Shown: positions 42,380 through 54,121, counted from the first letter of the stretch. The stretch: 64,000 nucleotides of DNA from Dermacentor variabilis (GCF_050947875.1 NC_134573.1:31270115-31334114), one strand, 5' to 3'. A program made the numbers and translations. Notes: generated from the sequence alone by a model not told the origin.

Positions 42380-43990
42380 ATATTTGCCGTTAAGAATTAA
42401 GGTCGGTACGCTTGACGATTATTTTTATGGCTGCAATGCGGCGAAAGGGCAGCGTCTGCTTAACCATGTAAGTGACGCTGAGCTGGTAATTGGAAACGAC
42501 ATCGTATGTGCCGCCGGAAAAATCGTCAGCACATACGATGCGGCACATACATACGGCACCTACAAGCTAAAGTCATTTTTGCAGTTTCTCACATTATGTT
42601 TGCTACAAATCCGTGTTGTATCTGATGGCGACGACGGACTTCTATCGACACTGTGCGGAAATAAACAAGATATATCGCTGCATAGCACAAGTACGACATG
42701 CGCACACAACTTTAACTAGAACGTCTCCTACAATATGGAATAGAGGCAGCAATGTAGACAGCTTGGCCATTTTTTAACAGTACTCAAGAGACGGAAGTTG
42801 ACAGTATTATTAATCATTCCTGCTTCAGCAATGCCGGCGCGACCAAGACGCGGGTGTGTATTGTGCAGTAACCCGATCGATCGGTGCAGTGGTGAAGCGG
42901 GAATGAACTCCGGTCATGTTCAATGCATCATGCACATATTCAATTTCTCGGCACGCGTGAACTTCGGCCACTGCTAGCGCATACAACAGACGTGGTTTCC
43001 ATTCTTGGGCAGCGCACACACAAACGAAACACGAGAAAGAAGACAGGACAAGCGCTCGTTGAACTTAAAGTTTTTATATGAATAAAAGGATTATGTACCG
43101 AGTAATTATTAAATTCACGTGAGTTACATATAGAAACCGTCATACACTCAGGAGTGATCAATGAACGAGCTCGCTTCGTTTGCCAGTTGTTTACTTCGCT
43201 CGGCGCACCGCAGTAATCCATGTCTGTCGTCTGCTTCTTTCGTACCATTTTCTTGTGAATCGGCAGAATTTCACTGGTGGCATCAACCATATCATGTTTA
43301 CATTGCTGTCGTGACAGTTAACAACACAATAATAATTTCCGGTTATTCGAAAGGCGCCGTCGCAAACAAGAGACGTTTCGCGCGCAGCGCGAACTGAACG
43401 CGGGCGCGACCGCGAAGGGAAGCGGCGACGGAAACTTACACCCGTTGGAGATGAAATCGCTCCGCCAGGGGAGAAACGAGCGCTGGCGTCTAGGATGAAA
43501 CTTGGCGTGCGGTCGTCTATATGCTCCCGCAACCAGAGATGTGTAAAACCCCTGAATCTCCCAAAGTAGCGCCATTCACTTCCCTCCTCCTCCGCTCGGC
43601 GCGCCCTCGATGGTGGCGCCGCCGGTGGTGGGCCTGCCGCAGCAGACGACGGCTAACACGCTACGGGAGGAAATCCGCAGAAAAGTTCGTTCGAGCCCTG
43701 CGGAGCAGTTTTTTCAATCGAGATCTTTCTTCGTCAGTCCGTAACTGGCCTTCAGAATTTCGTGTTGGAATTGCGGAAGAAATAGAGAAAAGGACCATTA
43801 TTCAAGGCGTATTTAAGGCGTAAAGCGCGCGACGTTGAGAGTTCGTGTTGCTGAAACACGACGCATGCACGCGGTGTACTCAAACACGCGCGTAATTACC
43901 AAAGTTTCAGGTGTTGACTGCGTGAAAGTATGTGTACGTGGTTTCGTAGGTTCATTTACGTACCTGCAGGATACTTTTGTTCGGCCGGCG
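42380..43990. other. Intron DNA, nothing recognised
   Basis: Mixed-composition noncoding sequence. A small imperfect hairpin around CATCGTATGTGCCGC / GCGGCACATAC lies at 42499-42552. No frame has protein character. Confidence 0.55.
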
Positions 43991-43999
43991 CGTGAGAGA

Positions 44000-44044
44000 T
44001 TGCTGACCGCACACATGCGGAATGGCTGTGTGCGGTCAGCAATG
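44000..44044. repeat. Perfect 17-bp inverted repeat with 11-base loop
   Basis: ATTGCTGACCGCACACA at 44000-44016 is exactly complementary to TGTGTGCGGTCAGCAAT at 44028-44044, separated by TGCGGAATGGC. The flanks do not extend the stem much. It could form a stable RNA or DNA hairpin. Following 44045-45170 has no recognised gene. Confidence 0.9.
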
Positions 44045-45175
44045 CCTGGCAACAGGGCCGTTTTTTCCATTGCGGGGTGCTTTGGTAATCGTGACGATAT
44101 ATTTTTTTTTACAAGTACTACTCCAGGAGGGCACATATAATGGCTAACGGAGGCCTCTGAAGAGCACGTGACATTACAATAATGCATGCGTCGCAGGGAG
44201 TATTCGCATACAAAATTGACTGTCCGCAATCTTATACCCCCTTGCATGCACAGGCTTCGACGGGCCCCATCCAGCCCTGGCTCTAGATTTGGTGTTCCCG
44301 TTGCCGCTTTTGTGCCCTGGAGGCGCCGTCAATAATACGAAATAATGACAAGGTATTACAACTATTAAATAAAATTTATTGAAGAAATACAATCGCGCCG
44401 AGGCGCCAACTTCTAAAGCAGCGCTAGCGCGCCCGCGCGAGTATTATGAAAGGCCAACAAGGAATTTACCGGCCCACGTACGACTCTACGATCAAAGTGC
44501 ACGTTAAGCATCCCCAGGCGAGCTAGATAAAGTTATGCGGAGCCATCCACTACGACCTGCATCCTAGGTTTAGTCACTTCGGAACGCTAAAAACGTTAAT
44601 CACCACAAACCAAATCAATACATGCGGGCGTACATTCGAAGCTGAAAGACTGCATCGTAAGTCATATCGAGCCTTGCAAAAGCATCGAGAATGTGTTAAC
44701 TTCTGGTGGAGCTCAAAACACACCCTGAATAAAGTCGCTTTTATGTCACAGGCCAGCTGCAGATGCGTGGATTTCACCGCAAGACGAAACTACATGAAAC
44801 AAAGAGAGCACATCCGAAAAAAAAAGTCAAACAACGCGCTTAAAACCACGCAGAGCATGAGCAGACACTTTTTCGAAGCGTAAGGCGTGAACTAGGCTCG
44901 AAATAAGAGGTTGTGACTAGCCGTGCGTTCTTTGCCACTTCTTCGAAGTCAGCCCGCCCGATCCTGCGAATCCACACTTCTTTTTGCGTTGTGCCCGCCG
45001 GATGGCAAAGCAAAAAGCTTTTTGCCCTCGCTGTGTCTGTTGCGGCAACCAAAGGCGCAGCAGCATGGCATCGCAATTAAGTTCTCGTCCCTGCACATTC
45101 TATTACGCTAACGCACTCCGTCAGTCCGCCTGCCGTACTTTCGTCGCGCAGGCCCAATAATGGAGGTCGGCGCGC

Positions 45176-45262
45176 GCGCTGGAAAGAAAAAAATATACAA
45201 AAGCGCGGCGCCTGCTCTGCGCTGGAAAGAAAAAATATAGAAAAGCGTGGCGCCTGCTTCCA
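45176..45262 (+). repeat. 43-bp tandem duplication
   Basis: GCGCTGGAAAGAAAAAA at 45176 and again at 45219, each followed by an ATATA(C/G)AAAAGCG(C/T)GGCGCCTGCT block. Two units only. Confidence 0.85.
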
Positions 45263-45799
45263 CGTGACACAGATTGGCCAATGGGGGAGCGGAGGAGGCT
45301 GGGGCGACAGGAGGCGTGGAGGAGGACGCGCCAGAGTGAGCGGGGTGTCGGAAAGATCTAAGAATGGCGCTACTTTTGAAAAATTGAGGGGTTTTAGAGA
45401 TGTGCAGAGAGCAGGGCCATCTGGTGGCAAAATCAAAAACCAAAATGCCACGTGACTTACCCGAACTCTGTTTGGCGGACGTGCCGCGCGACGCGTTTTG
45501 TTTTTCTACTGCGAGCAGCAGCACGCGGTGGAGCGATTTCGTGACGGATCATGCTGGGCACGCGTCAAAATGACGCGCGCTTCCCACCATCTGCGCGTCA
45601 ATCGCGCCTAAAATCGCGCCATGCGCTTCCACCTTAATTGAGGCACCCTAGAAGCCGCTGGAGTAGAACGCCCATCCCCCCTCAACTGACCCCCGTGCCT
45701 CACGTCCCACAGGAGAGGGCACGCATCCAGGCCGCGTTCCTCGCTTGCGTGCGCGTCACTCCTTCTCCACCACTAGACTCCCTGGTAGAGTGTATAAGC

Positions 45800-45890
45800 G
45801 CGACTGAACGAGGACGCAGAAAGAAACGGATACACAGACACAGCGCTTCACTTTCAACTATAGCTTTTATTTTCGCATGCATCGATAAAA
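45800..45890 (-). repeat. Penelope-like element 3' end, detached
   Basis: The minus strand reads GCATGCGAAAATAAAAGCTA, then GCGCTGTGTCTGTGTATC and GTTTCTTTCTGCGTCCTCG. The same words in the same order close the Penelope-like fragment on the + strand at 49455-49540. It is probably the tail of the minus-strand fragment at 47755-48603, separated from it by the repeat block 45980-47725. Confidence 0.65.
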
Positions 45891-46014
45891 AAATGGCTGT
45901 GGCTTAGGTAAGGTTAAGCCCAGGATGCGAAGCATACTAGCCTCTATTTTAGTTGTTGAACCACTGTTTAGCCTGGTGAACTGCTGTTGCTTGGCTATAT
46001 TTGGTTCGGCTAGA

Positions 46015-46375
46015 CGAAGAAACAACTCATGCGTTACTCTGCTTCGCCTTCAAGTGTGGAACGAGACAGCGTTCCCGTCGACCCGCCAAGGGGTGTAAGA
46101 CAATGGGCTACGGCGCAGCGACTACGCGCCCCGCATTGGACGCGGTGAGCGTCGAGCAACGCAGCGTTCGGCGCGGCAACGAAATGTGCGCCTGAGCAAG
46201 CGACGCGCGCCTGAGCCTTAGAAACAGCTCGTTTCTAAGGCAACACCGCATTCACTAGAGGCGCTTTTGTACCGCTTTGAAGCATCGTACTCGTGGCTCA
46301 GTGGTAGCGTCTCCGTCTCACACTCCGGAGACCCTGGTTCGATTCCCACTCAGCCCATCTTGCAAGAGTTGAGCC
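46015..46375 (+). repeat. Direct repeat copy 1 with tRNA-like head
   Basis: About 330 bp, nearly identical to 47395-47725: starts around CTTCGCCTTCAAG, includes CGACAGCGTTCCCGTCGACC-like sequence, an 11-bp perfect inverted repeat GCCTTAGAAAC / GTTTCTAAGGC (about 46214-46240), then a tRNA-like segment at 46289-46356 with an A box (TGGCTCAGTGGTAGC) and B box (GGTTCGATTCC). The anticodon arm does not fold with a normal 7-base loop, so I call it SINE-like, not a tRNA gene. Confidence 0.8.
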
Positions 46376-46653
46376 AAAGCCACCTAGAAACAAGCGCAGC
46401 TGCTTATATTGGCCTCGAGCTCCACCACTGGAAAGGCTGGCGCCACCATCGGCGTGACGTGCTAGGAGGGATCACGTGGACATAGCGGCCGCGTCGGCTG
46501 CTTCGGGCGCGCCGAAGCGAGCTGAAAACGAGTTTAAATTCCCTCGTACGCTGCGGTCCTCATTTAGTGGCGAGATTTGCCCGCTTCGAGTGTCTCCTTT
46601 ACAACGCTTGAAAGCACTACAATAGGTAGTGGCTGCCTTCGAAGGCGCACAAT

Positions 46654-46860
46654 ATGGTAGGCTACTGCTCGGTGCCGCAATGCCGGACGCACGCAACGGA
46701 GCACGGTGTCAGCCTTATTCACACGTAGCCGCAGGACAAGAAGCTGTGTGAAGCTTCTTGTCATAAAACCGGCAAACAGTCATCGGCTACAACTCGGGTA
46801 TGCAGCAAGCACAGACGCGAGGAAGATTTCTGCTACGGCGCCCCGTCTGCGATGTCCTGA
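46654..46860 (+). pseudogene. THAP-domain pseudogene
   Basis: One frame from ATG 46654 to TGA 46858-46860, interrupted by a single amber codon (near 46723). It reads MVGYCSVPQCRTHATEHGVS, then LIHT, stop, PQDKKLCEASCHKTGKQ and TTRVCSKHRREEDFCYGA. All four C2CH zinc ligands of a THAP domain are present (YC, QC, VC-x2-H). The aromatic residue after the His, normally Phe, is Arg. THAP domains bind DNA as part of transcription factors or P/Kolobok transposases. No further transposase domain is seen, and the fragment lies between two direct repeats. Confidence 0.7.
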
Positions 46861-47394
46861 AAACGCGCACTGAGACACTCGCCCGAGTCCGCTGCCCGAC
46901 TAATGTCATGACAGTTTGGTCTATGAACTTGTCGATGCTATAGATACTGGCAAGTTCAGTGGAGTGGAAAGGCAGCGGTAAGAAGCACATTTAAAAAAAG
47001 CATGGCATATGGTCATGTTTGTGTTATGAATTAATGCACTGGATTACAAAAAAGGAGCATCGGGGAATTGCACGCTGAGAACACCGATAAACATACAGTG
47101 CGACGCAACTCGAGAAATAGTATTGAAAGGTCAAAGAATTTAGTAGAAAAAAAAGATTGAATCGTCGCGACGGCACATCACAGTCCCCGTAGGCGTCAAA
47201 GTCTCTACAATGAAATTATTTTTGAACAGCTCTGATAGCGCCCACGCAACAATGGTTGCTTGTATACTGTCAAATGCTCATATTCTGCGACACCGCCGCG
47301 CCTGAGGAGCTGGGTTGAGCTCTAGTAATATGCGAAGCATATAATATATACCGTACGAGCGGAAACAAACGTTACTGCAAAAAATTGAAGGACG

Positions 47395-47725
47395 CTTAAG
47401 CTTCGCCTTCAAGAGTGGAACGCGACAGCGTTCCCGTCGACCCGCCAAGGCGTGTAAGACAATGGGCTACGGCGCAGCGACTACGCGCCCCGCATCGGAC
47501 GCAGTGAGCGTCGAGCAACGCAGCGTTCGGCGCGACAACGAAGTGTGCGCCTGAGCAAGCGACGCACACGTGAGCCTTAGAAACAGCTCGTTTCTAAGGC
47601 AACACAGCGTTCACTAGAGGCGCTTTTGTTCCGCTTTGAAGCATCGAACTCGTGGCTCAGTGGTAACGTCTCCGTCTCACACTACGGAGACCCTGGTTCG
47701 ATTCCCACGCAGCCCATCTTGGAAG
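47395..47725 (+). repeat. Direct repeat copy 2 with tRNA-like head
   Basis: Partner of 46015-46375 with few differences. The tRNA-like segment is at 47650-47716 (A box TGGCTCAGTGGTAAC, B box GGTTCGATTCC). It continues into a GCCGACGACGCCGACGACAC block (about 47772-47800), which may be a SINE tail. Copy 1 lacks this tail. Confidence 0.8.
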
Positions 47726-47754
47726 TTGTTTTCTATTCATGAAGTGCCTGCTGG

Positions 47755-48603
47755 GATTTATCGCTCACGGCCAACGCCGACGACGCCGACGACACCGGCT
47801 TTTCTGCGACACGAGCTCCTTAACGCTGTCGCGTCAAAATGCATTTCGCTGAACCGTACACGTGTACAAGGTGTGGGGAAACATGTACTGTAGTGGTTAC
47901 AAAGATAACCCAGCAATCGTATCTCATTTTCAGATAGCGATACCGAAGGCTTGCTTACGCACTTTTCCTCTAATTTTGCAATCTCGTAGGCCTCCACAAT
48001 CGCCCTCGTCATCCTGCCATGAGCCCTATATAGAATGGAAGTAATTTCAAACATGTGCTTGCAGGAACAATCTCGGCAGTTAATACCGAAAGGACACGGG
48101 ATTACCCTAGTGACGTTATATCGATGCTCTTTTAATGTTTCATTGATGCATCTGCCGGTTTGACCAACCTACGTACCTCCGCATGAAAGTGGAATGGCAT
48201 AGACAACGTTATGAGTACAGGTTACAAATTTTTTGCGATGTTAATTAGAACATGCGTGCCTTTTGTTATTCTCTCTGTTAACTTGTTTTCATAGCTTCTG
48301 TAGACGCTCAGGGGCAGAGAAAACCACGTCCACCCCCGATTTCGCTGCTAATCTTCTGAGACTATGTGAAATGCAATGAATGTATGGTACCAGAGCAACA
48401 TTCTTTGCTCTGGTTGCATTGCTTCCGTTCGACGCGTTTTTGCACTTCCTGCTTAAGCCATCCGCGACAAAAGTGAGCATGCGCATCGGGTAACCAGAAT
48501 TTGCCAGGCGCTTGGCCTGATCTCTGAAACTGGCTTCCATTTTGTGGTCACATGACTGCGTCAGAGAATTGTTCAAACACGATTTTACTACTGCGCGTTT
48601 CAA
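47755..48603 (-). pseudogene. Penelope-like element, GIY-YIG endonuclease fragment (minus copy)
   Basis: Minus-strand C-terminal part of a Penelope-like retroelement. After an open stretch (SGYPMRMLTFVADGLSRK, AAKSGVDVVFSAPERLQKL) and stops, it shows VVYAIPLSCGGTYVGQTGRC with the GIY-YIG-type motif (YxIP, YVGQTGR), then INETLKEH, DCSCKHMFEITSILYRAH and EKCVSKPSVSLSENEIRLL, the family's conserved C-terminal ending. The reverse transcriptase is absent. Stops between the pieces show it is inactive. It is head-to-head with a second copy at 48640-49540. Confidence 0.8.
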
Positions 48604-48639
48604 CAGCGAACTCTTAGTAGCGAAGTTTCAGCAGCGAAC

Positions 48640-49540
48640 TCTTACTGCATCGTGTTTCAACAATTCTCTGCCGAGGTCATGTGACCACAATAGGGAAGCC
48701 AGTTTCAGAGATCAGGCCGAGCGTCTGGCAGATTCTGGTTACCCAATGCATATTCTCACCACTGTCACGGATGGCTTAAGCAGGAAGCGCAAAAACGCGT
48801 CGAATGGAAGCAGTGCCAAGCTAGAGCTATGAAAATTGCTGTGGTACCATACATTCATTGCATTTCACATAATCTTAGAACAATAGCGGTGAAATCTGGG
48901 GTGGACGTAGTTTTCTCCGCCCCTGAGCGTCTGCAGAAGCTATGAAAAAAGTTTAACAGAGATAATAACAAAAGACACGCATGTTCTAATCAACGTCGCA
49001 AATAATTTGTAACCTATACTCATAACGTTGTCTATGCCGTTCCACTTTCACGCGGAAGAACGTTGTTGGTCAAACCGGCAGATGTATCAATGAAAGATTA
49101 AAAGAGCAACGATTGAACGTCACTAGGGTAATCTCGGGTCATTTGGGTATTCACTGCCGAGATCGTTCCTGCAAGCCCATGTTTGAAAGTACTTCCATTC
49201 TATATAGGGCTCATAGCAGGATGACGAGGGAGATTGTGGAGGTCTACGTGATTGCAAAATTACAGGAAAAGTGCGTAAGCAAGCCTTCTGTATCGCTATC
49301 TGAAAAGGAGATACGATTCCTTGGGTTGTCTTTCCGACCACTACAGTACATGTTTTCCCGATGCCTTGCGCACGGATACGGTTCATCGAAATGCACCATT
49401 GAATTTTCTTTTTTGCTGTTAAGTTTGTTTCCACTTGTACGGTATATATTTATCGTTGCATGCGAAAATAAAATCTATAGTTGAAATTGAAGCGCTGTGT
49501 CTGTGTATCTGTTTCTTTCTACGTCCTCGTTTATGCATTC
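48640..49540 (+). pseudogene. Penelope-like element, GIY-YIG endonuclease fragment (plus copy)
   Basis: Inverted counterpart of 47755-48603. It shows RSCDHNREASFRDQAERLAD, SGYPMHILTTVTDGLSRK, several frame breaks in the GIY-YIG core, then CRDRSCKPMFESTSILYRAH and EKCVSKPSVSLSEKEIRFL in 49113-49484. It continues to the 3' end TATAGTTGAAATTGAAGCGC near 49470. More eroded in the catalytic core than the minus copy but with a longer 3' end. No RT domain. Confidence 0.8.
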
Positions 49541-49544
49541 TAAC

Positions 49545-51230
49545 CAACTAGCCCGCCAACTTGTTTTAACTCCCCCCACCCTCGCTGTGACGCTATACTG
49601 CACGATGCTATTTTTATACTACTCTGCTTTCACTCTCTCTCTCTCTCAGCTCTCTGCACCCAGCTGGACGAAGCTGCGGACGCAATGAGAAATCCAGCGA
49701 GGTTCTAACAGCTCCAACGTAATAGCGCAGTCTAACACAGCGATCACAACAGCACGGTAGCGGAGCTTTTTCACATTCTTCCTTTTTGACAGCTAGAAGT
49801 TTGAGACGCTGTCGTTGCGATGTTGTGCTTCTTGTCTGCGACTAGAGGCGCTCGAATACTGCATAGGGTTTGCAACTGGTTCTCAAGCAAGGGCAGGGAA
49901 AAAACCGGTTTGCTCCCGCGTGTGGTTAAGGCACGGTGGCAGGAGAAGCCCCACCCGTAGACGTAGCGCCGCGTGGTTCCACAAATAACAACCTCCCAAA
50001 AAACGCTAAACACATTCTTGGACAACAACCTTGCTTGGTTTTTCATAAATATTTATTCATATTTGCTACAGAGACCTCTTTTTTTTTTCAAATTAGCGAT
50101 AGTCGCTCTAGGAGAGACCGTCACGTCCTAGATTGTAGATGCGTGCGCTCATTCTATTTTTTGAAAAGCAGATTGTTCTACTACAAGGAAAATTAGTTTG
50201 GAGCGCTACTTTTAGAATAACGAGCAACGCTAAAGTACTTAACAATACAATGAGAAGCATATTGTCTTGGGAGCTGGGCTCCATTAGGAAGAATTCTTTT
50301 AGAATGTTTTCTTTTGCATTATTGGCAATAAAGGCACAGTATTCTATTGCCGGGACTGACGACTACCTATGCGTTTGGTAACACCTTGCCCAGTACTGCA
50401 AGCACGTCCCACACTTATCAAGGACATTCTAGCGGTTCTTGCATTATAATTTTACATGTGAACATGTTTACTGGTAAAGAAGGCATCGTTGAGCCTGCAA
50501 TCGTTTTTGCTGCGAAATGATAACAACAGTGAGAACTCTTAATGCAGTGTACAAGAGACTGCAGCACACTCACCGTGAAATGGCACCGATAAAAATTATG
50601 CCTGGTGGTGTTGAGAGCTTTTCGAGAGCGGTTTCTCTAAAAGCAGGTATACGAGGCGTGTTTTCCTAATTAGAAATGTAGTGTTTATATGCTACCTGAA
50701 TTAAATAGAATAATTTTATTGCTTTACCTACATTATCCGTAGAGGGAGATATTATTGTATAATAAATAAAAGTGCATATTTCTGCAACAATATTGTACCA
50801 CCTATTTTTTAACTAATTATTCATGACACATATTCCCATTTAAATAGTCTAGCCGCTATTACTTGAAAAGGCATATGTACTCAGAACGAATTCTGAGGAT
50901 GGTACCAGTTTAGAGATATGTGGCGTTCAAGGTGCAGCAGAAATTTAGCGTAAACGTGTCGACAATTTTTTTTTTACGAAACGCCCCTTGATAGTACAGA
51001 ACAAAAATTACTGGAAGAACATTGTATTTTGTCGCACAACAAGGGACTGAACATTTCGACACTGATGTCATCCGGAGAATTCATTCGACTTGGATAGACC
51101 TTCCGAACTCACCTGATGCAGTTCATAGGTCGTATTATGTGCAACAAGAAAATTATTTACAAAATTAAATATATAATTAATGTTAGTCGATTGTAAATTT
51201 CGGTTTCTACAGCAATTTATTTCTGTCTCT
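49545..51230. other. Intron DNA, nothing recognised
   Basis: AT-rich DNA with short ORFs lacking protein character. A CTCTCTCTCTCTCTC run lies at about 49632-49646. Confidence 0.55.
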
Positions 51231-51355
51231 TCGAGTAAACCAGTCTATGGACTTTGAAACTCCATACAATAACGGCTTCTTCATGAAAGAGCGATCTGCT
51301 CTCTTCGCTCTTAGGCGATAGTGAATCGCACATCCTCATTCTCACAGAAACATGG

Positions 51356-51910
51356 TTGAATCCTAACATTACAGACGATGAAATTATTTCCGATGGGCGT
51401 TCATATAACATATACAGGCTTGATCGTATTGATAAAAGAGGCGGCAGCATCCTTCTAGGAATAAAGAGGGCATTAACATCATACTCGGTTAATACCGATT
51501 TCAATCCCAAAATTGTCTGGACAGCCTGTTTAATATCTTCCGTTAAGTTATTGATAGGCGCTTGTTACCCTCCGTCAGATTCTGGTGATTCGTTCGTTAA
51601 TGAGCTGCGCATTAGTATTACTAAGACAACTGAGCTATGTCCTACTGATAGCATCTATCTCATTGGATATTTTAATTACGCCTTAATCAACTGGGCTCAA
51701 CCATCATCACCTTGTTTTATTTCAATAGAATCCTGTAGCTTCCCACTTGATTACAACCTGATTCAAGTTAGTAACCGACCCACCCGTGAGACCAATATAT
51801 TAGATCTAATACTTACAGCAGCACCAGAAATGATAAAAGAGATATGGTACTTGGATGGATTCAGTGATCATCCTTTAGTTCAGCTAAAATATGATATTCT
51901 AAAATATTAA
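51356..51910 (+). pseudogene. LINE endonuclease domain (CR1/L2-like)
   Basis: Open for 184 codons but missing its start. Motifs: ILTETWLNPNITDDEII just upstream and at the head, YRLDRIDKRGGSILLGIK, YLIGYFNYALINW (normally GDFNxPxIxW, so the catalytic Asp appears changed to Tyr), ETNILDLILT and GFSDHPLVQLKY (SDH motif). It cuts target DNA in target-primed reverse transcription. The reading frame ends just before the RT region. Confidence 0.85.
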
Positions 51911-51925
51911 AAAAATACCATTTCA

Positions 51926-52460
51926 GTGTCTTGTAAATTTTTATTTCACATATTTCAGCCATACTTAACTACTGGAATAGTACCCTCTGACTGGAAGATA
52001 GCTGAAGTAATTCCCATATTTAAAGCTGGAAACAGAACCTCCCCTGAAAATCACCGTGCTGTCAGCAGATTTATTCTCTTACGTGCATTTGCTTCAAAAT
52101 GCTACAGCATATAATCGCATCTAATGGTTTCAGTCATCTTGAGCACAATATTTTTTTTGCGCTAATCAACATGGGTTTAGAAAGAATCATTCCGTCGAAA
52201 GACAGTTATTCGAACTAACGACTGACTTGCATTTTAATATAAACGATAACCTACAAACTGATAGTACATTTCTTGACTTCGGCAGGGCAGTGTAGTCGGT
52301 GCATTATTATTTTTATTTATATAAATGATCTACCTAATAACATTTCTTCCTGTATTTCAATTTTCGTGGATGATTGCATCATCTCTCGCCCCACTAAATC
52401 TGCTAATGACCACCTGACACTCCAATCCGATGTTCATCTTATCAAAGAGGGGTGAAAAAT
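51926..52460 (+). pseudogene. LINE reverse transcriptase remnants (CR1/L2-like)
   Basis: Frame pieces of RT: PSDWKIAEVIPIFKAGNRTS with the start of the NxRPVS block (ENHRAVSRF), and INDLPNNISSCISIFVDDCI, where FVDD stands in for the catalytic (F/Y)ADD box. Middle fingers and palm sequence between them is shortened and frame-broken. Beyond 52460, words such as YKYLRL and LKLAYLIFVRPQHEFAS show the thumb region. Confidence 0.75.
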
Positions 52461-53596
52461 GGTTACTGATCCTTAACGTTTCGAAATGTAAAGTCATCTA
52501 ATTCAGCCTCAAGCATAACAATTATAGTTATGCATACCATACTCAAGATGACTTACTGTCTCACGTCTCCCATTACAAATATCTTCGTCTTCGTCGGATC
52601 TTTCTTTGTTTCATATCGCATCCATTTGCACCGTCCTGTCTAAATCTTTAAGGTACTTATGCCGTAACCTCAGAAGTTCCCCTTCTAATATTCTCAAACT
52701 AGCCTATCTTATATTTGTTCGCCCACAGCATGAGTTTGCTTCTTCCATTTTGTCTCCTTATCATAACAACATGGTCACTACTTTAGAATCCATCAAAATA
52801 GGGCAGCACGATTCATCTCAAGAAACTACCATTCAAGCGTCACTCAGATTAAAACTGATTTTTTTCTCCAATCTTTAGGCACACGCCATGACATCGCTCT
52901 ACGAACAATATTTCACAAGCATGTACATTCCAATCGATAATGTTTCTTTCAGCTCGACGTCCCATCCCGGACGTCCAAAAGATTGCACAATTATTTGAGT
53001 CTTACACGGATCTATGGTGACACTTTAGCTTTTAGTTCATTTGCACTTCCACGAGCCATCAGTTTATAGAATAATCTGCCAAACAACATCGCATCTCTGT
53101 CTAATCCTGAAACATTTCATCACCAACTTATTACACATATCACTGAAGCCGTCGTTTAGCATGTTTAAGTTCATGTTTATTCATGTTTCATATTCATGTG
53201 TCATATTCATGTTTCATATTTATGTTTTAGTTCATATTCTGATGTTGAGCGTTTCGTTTCCCCTTTTGCTATAACACGCTTGATGAATTGCGCACTTATT
53301 CATGCGCCGTGCGCTTATGATATGCTTTAAACTGTGTACTATATTTCTTCTCGATATTTCTGCATTGCTTGGTCTCCTCTTCATTACTGCTAATATGTGC
53401 ACAAATTTTATTTACCACGTATTGTACTTCCTCTTTTTCATCTGGTGGTGTATGCAGTGTTCGGATTTTTCGGCCGCTCCCTCCTAACGCAATGCCCTAC
53501 GGGCCTGTAAGGTACTTCAACTAAATAAATAAATAAAGAGTTGTCCGCGTCATGGGGCGGCACATGGCTTCTGGCCTCCCTATGGCCACATTACAG

Positions 53597-53727
53597 ATGA
53601 GGTGGACGAACTTCCTGAACACGGTCCTGCGCGACGCCCAGGTGACCTTGGAGAAGAGCGACCGCATCATCCTCTCGAACAGGCAGTACCTGCTCCGCCT
53701 TCGAAATATCCTCGCTGAAGAGAAGGC
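53597..53727 (+). CDS. M13 (neprilysin-like) metallopeptidase, exon C
   Basis: A 131-base exon, phase 0 in and two bases over at the end, between CCACATTACAG and GTAAGC. It encodes MRWTNFLNTVLRDAQVTLEK, then SDRIILSNRQYLLRLRNIL and AEEKA (shared codon). In M13 peptidases this is the (I/V)xWxx(F/Y)(L/I)N region, followed by the (D/E)xxVIVxxPxYLxxL motif; both are recognisable. Exon B ends in IPD, so the junction PD-MRW matches the family's P-x-(I/V)-x-W. A CR1-like LINE ends just upstream, and the remaining 57-base gap contains the whole visible polypyrimidine/branch region. Confidence 0.9.
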
Positions 53728-54121
53728 GTAAGCGTGCACGCTTTGAGAAAGAGTGATTTGTTCTTCGCGAATAAGAATTATCTGCATTCGCCACTGATGT
53801 GTAGTCCATAAAATGTACTCGAGAGGGTAGGAATTGTACCCTGTTGATTGAAGTTAATGACCATTGTATGTTTCCCTTTCCCTTTTGCGCTTCACTTGCA
53901 GTATGCTGAGAAATGTATTTACGGGGAGACTTTGTTGCAGCACTAGAGCACTTGTGCAAATAGACACCGAAATGACGTGTAGAAGCGACTGTTCGTGATC
54001 TCACTCTTCGTGCATCGTCAGGGCTACGGCCTACCTTCCCAGTAGTGAAATACGAACTGCCCCAACTATCCGTCCTATCACTGAAGTGAGTGAACGCAGT
54101 CGGGCGTTGAAAAGCGAGCAC

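Larger units (their letters stand above)
51240..53540 (+). mobile_element. CR1/L2-like LINE, decayed, ending in (TAAA)n
   Basis: Plus-strand LINE remnant: endonuclease (51356-51910), RT fragments (51926-52460 and beyond), degraded C-terminal region, and a 3' end GGCCTGTAAGGTACTTCAAC followed by AAATAAATAAATAAA at 53521-53537. The combination of an AP-like endonuclease with this tail fits CR1/L2-group LINEs. The element ends 57 bases before the acceptor of M13 exon C. Confidence 0.8.

Noticed and set aside
46289..46360. tRNA genes at 46289 and 47650
   Set aside because: A and B boxes are good, but the anticodon arm has an oversized loop and both copies are embedded in a repeated sequence, so they are treated as SINE-like heads.
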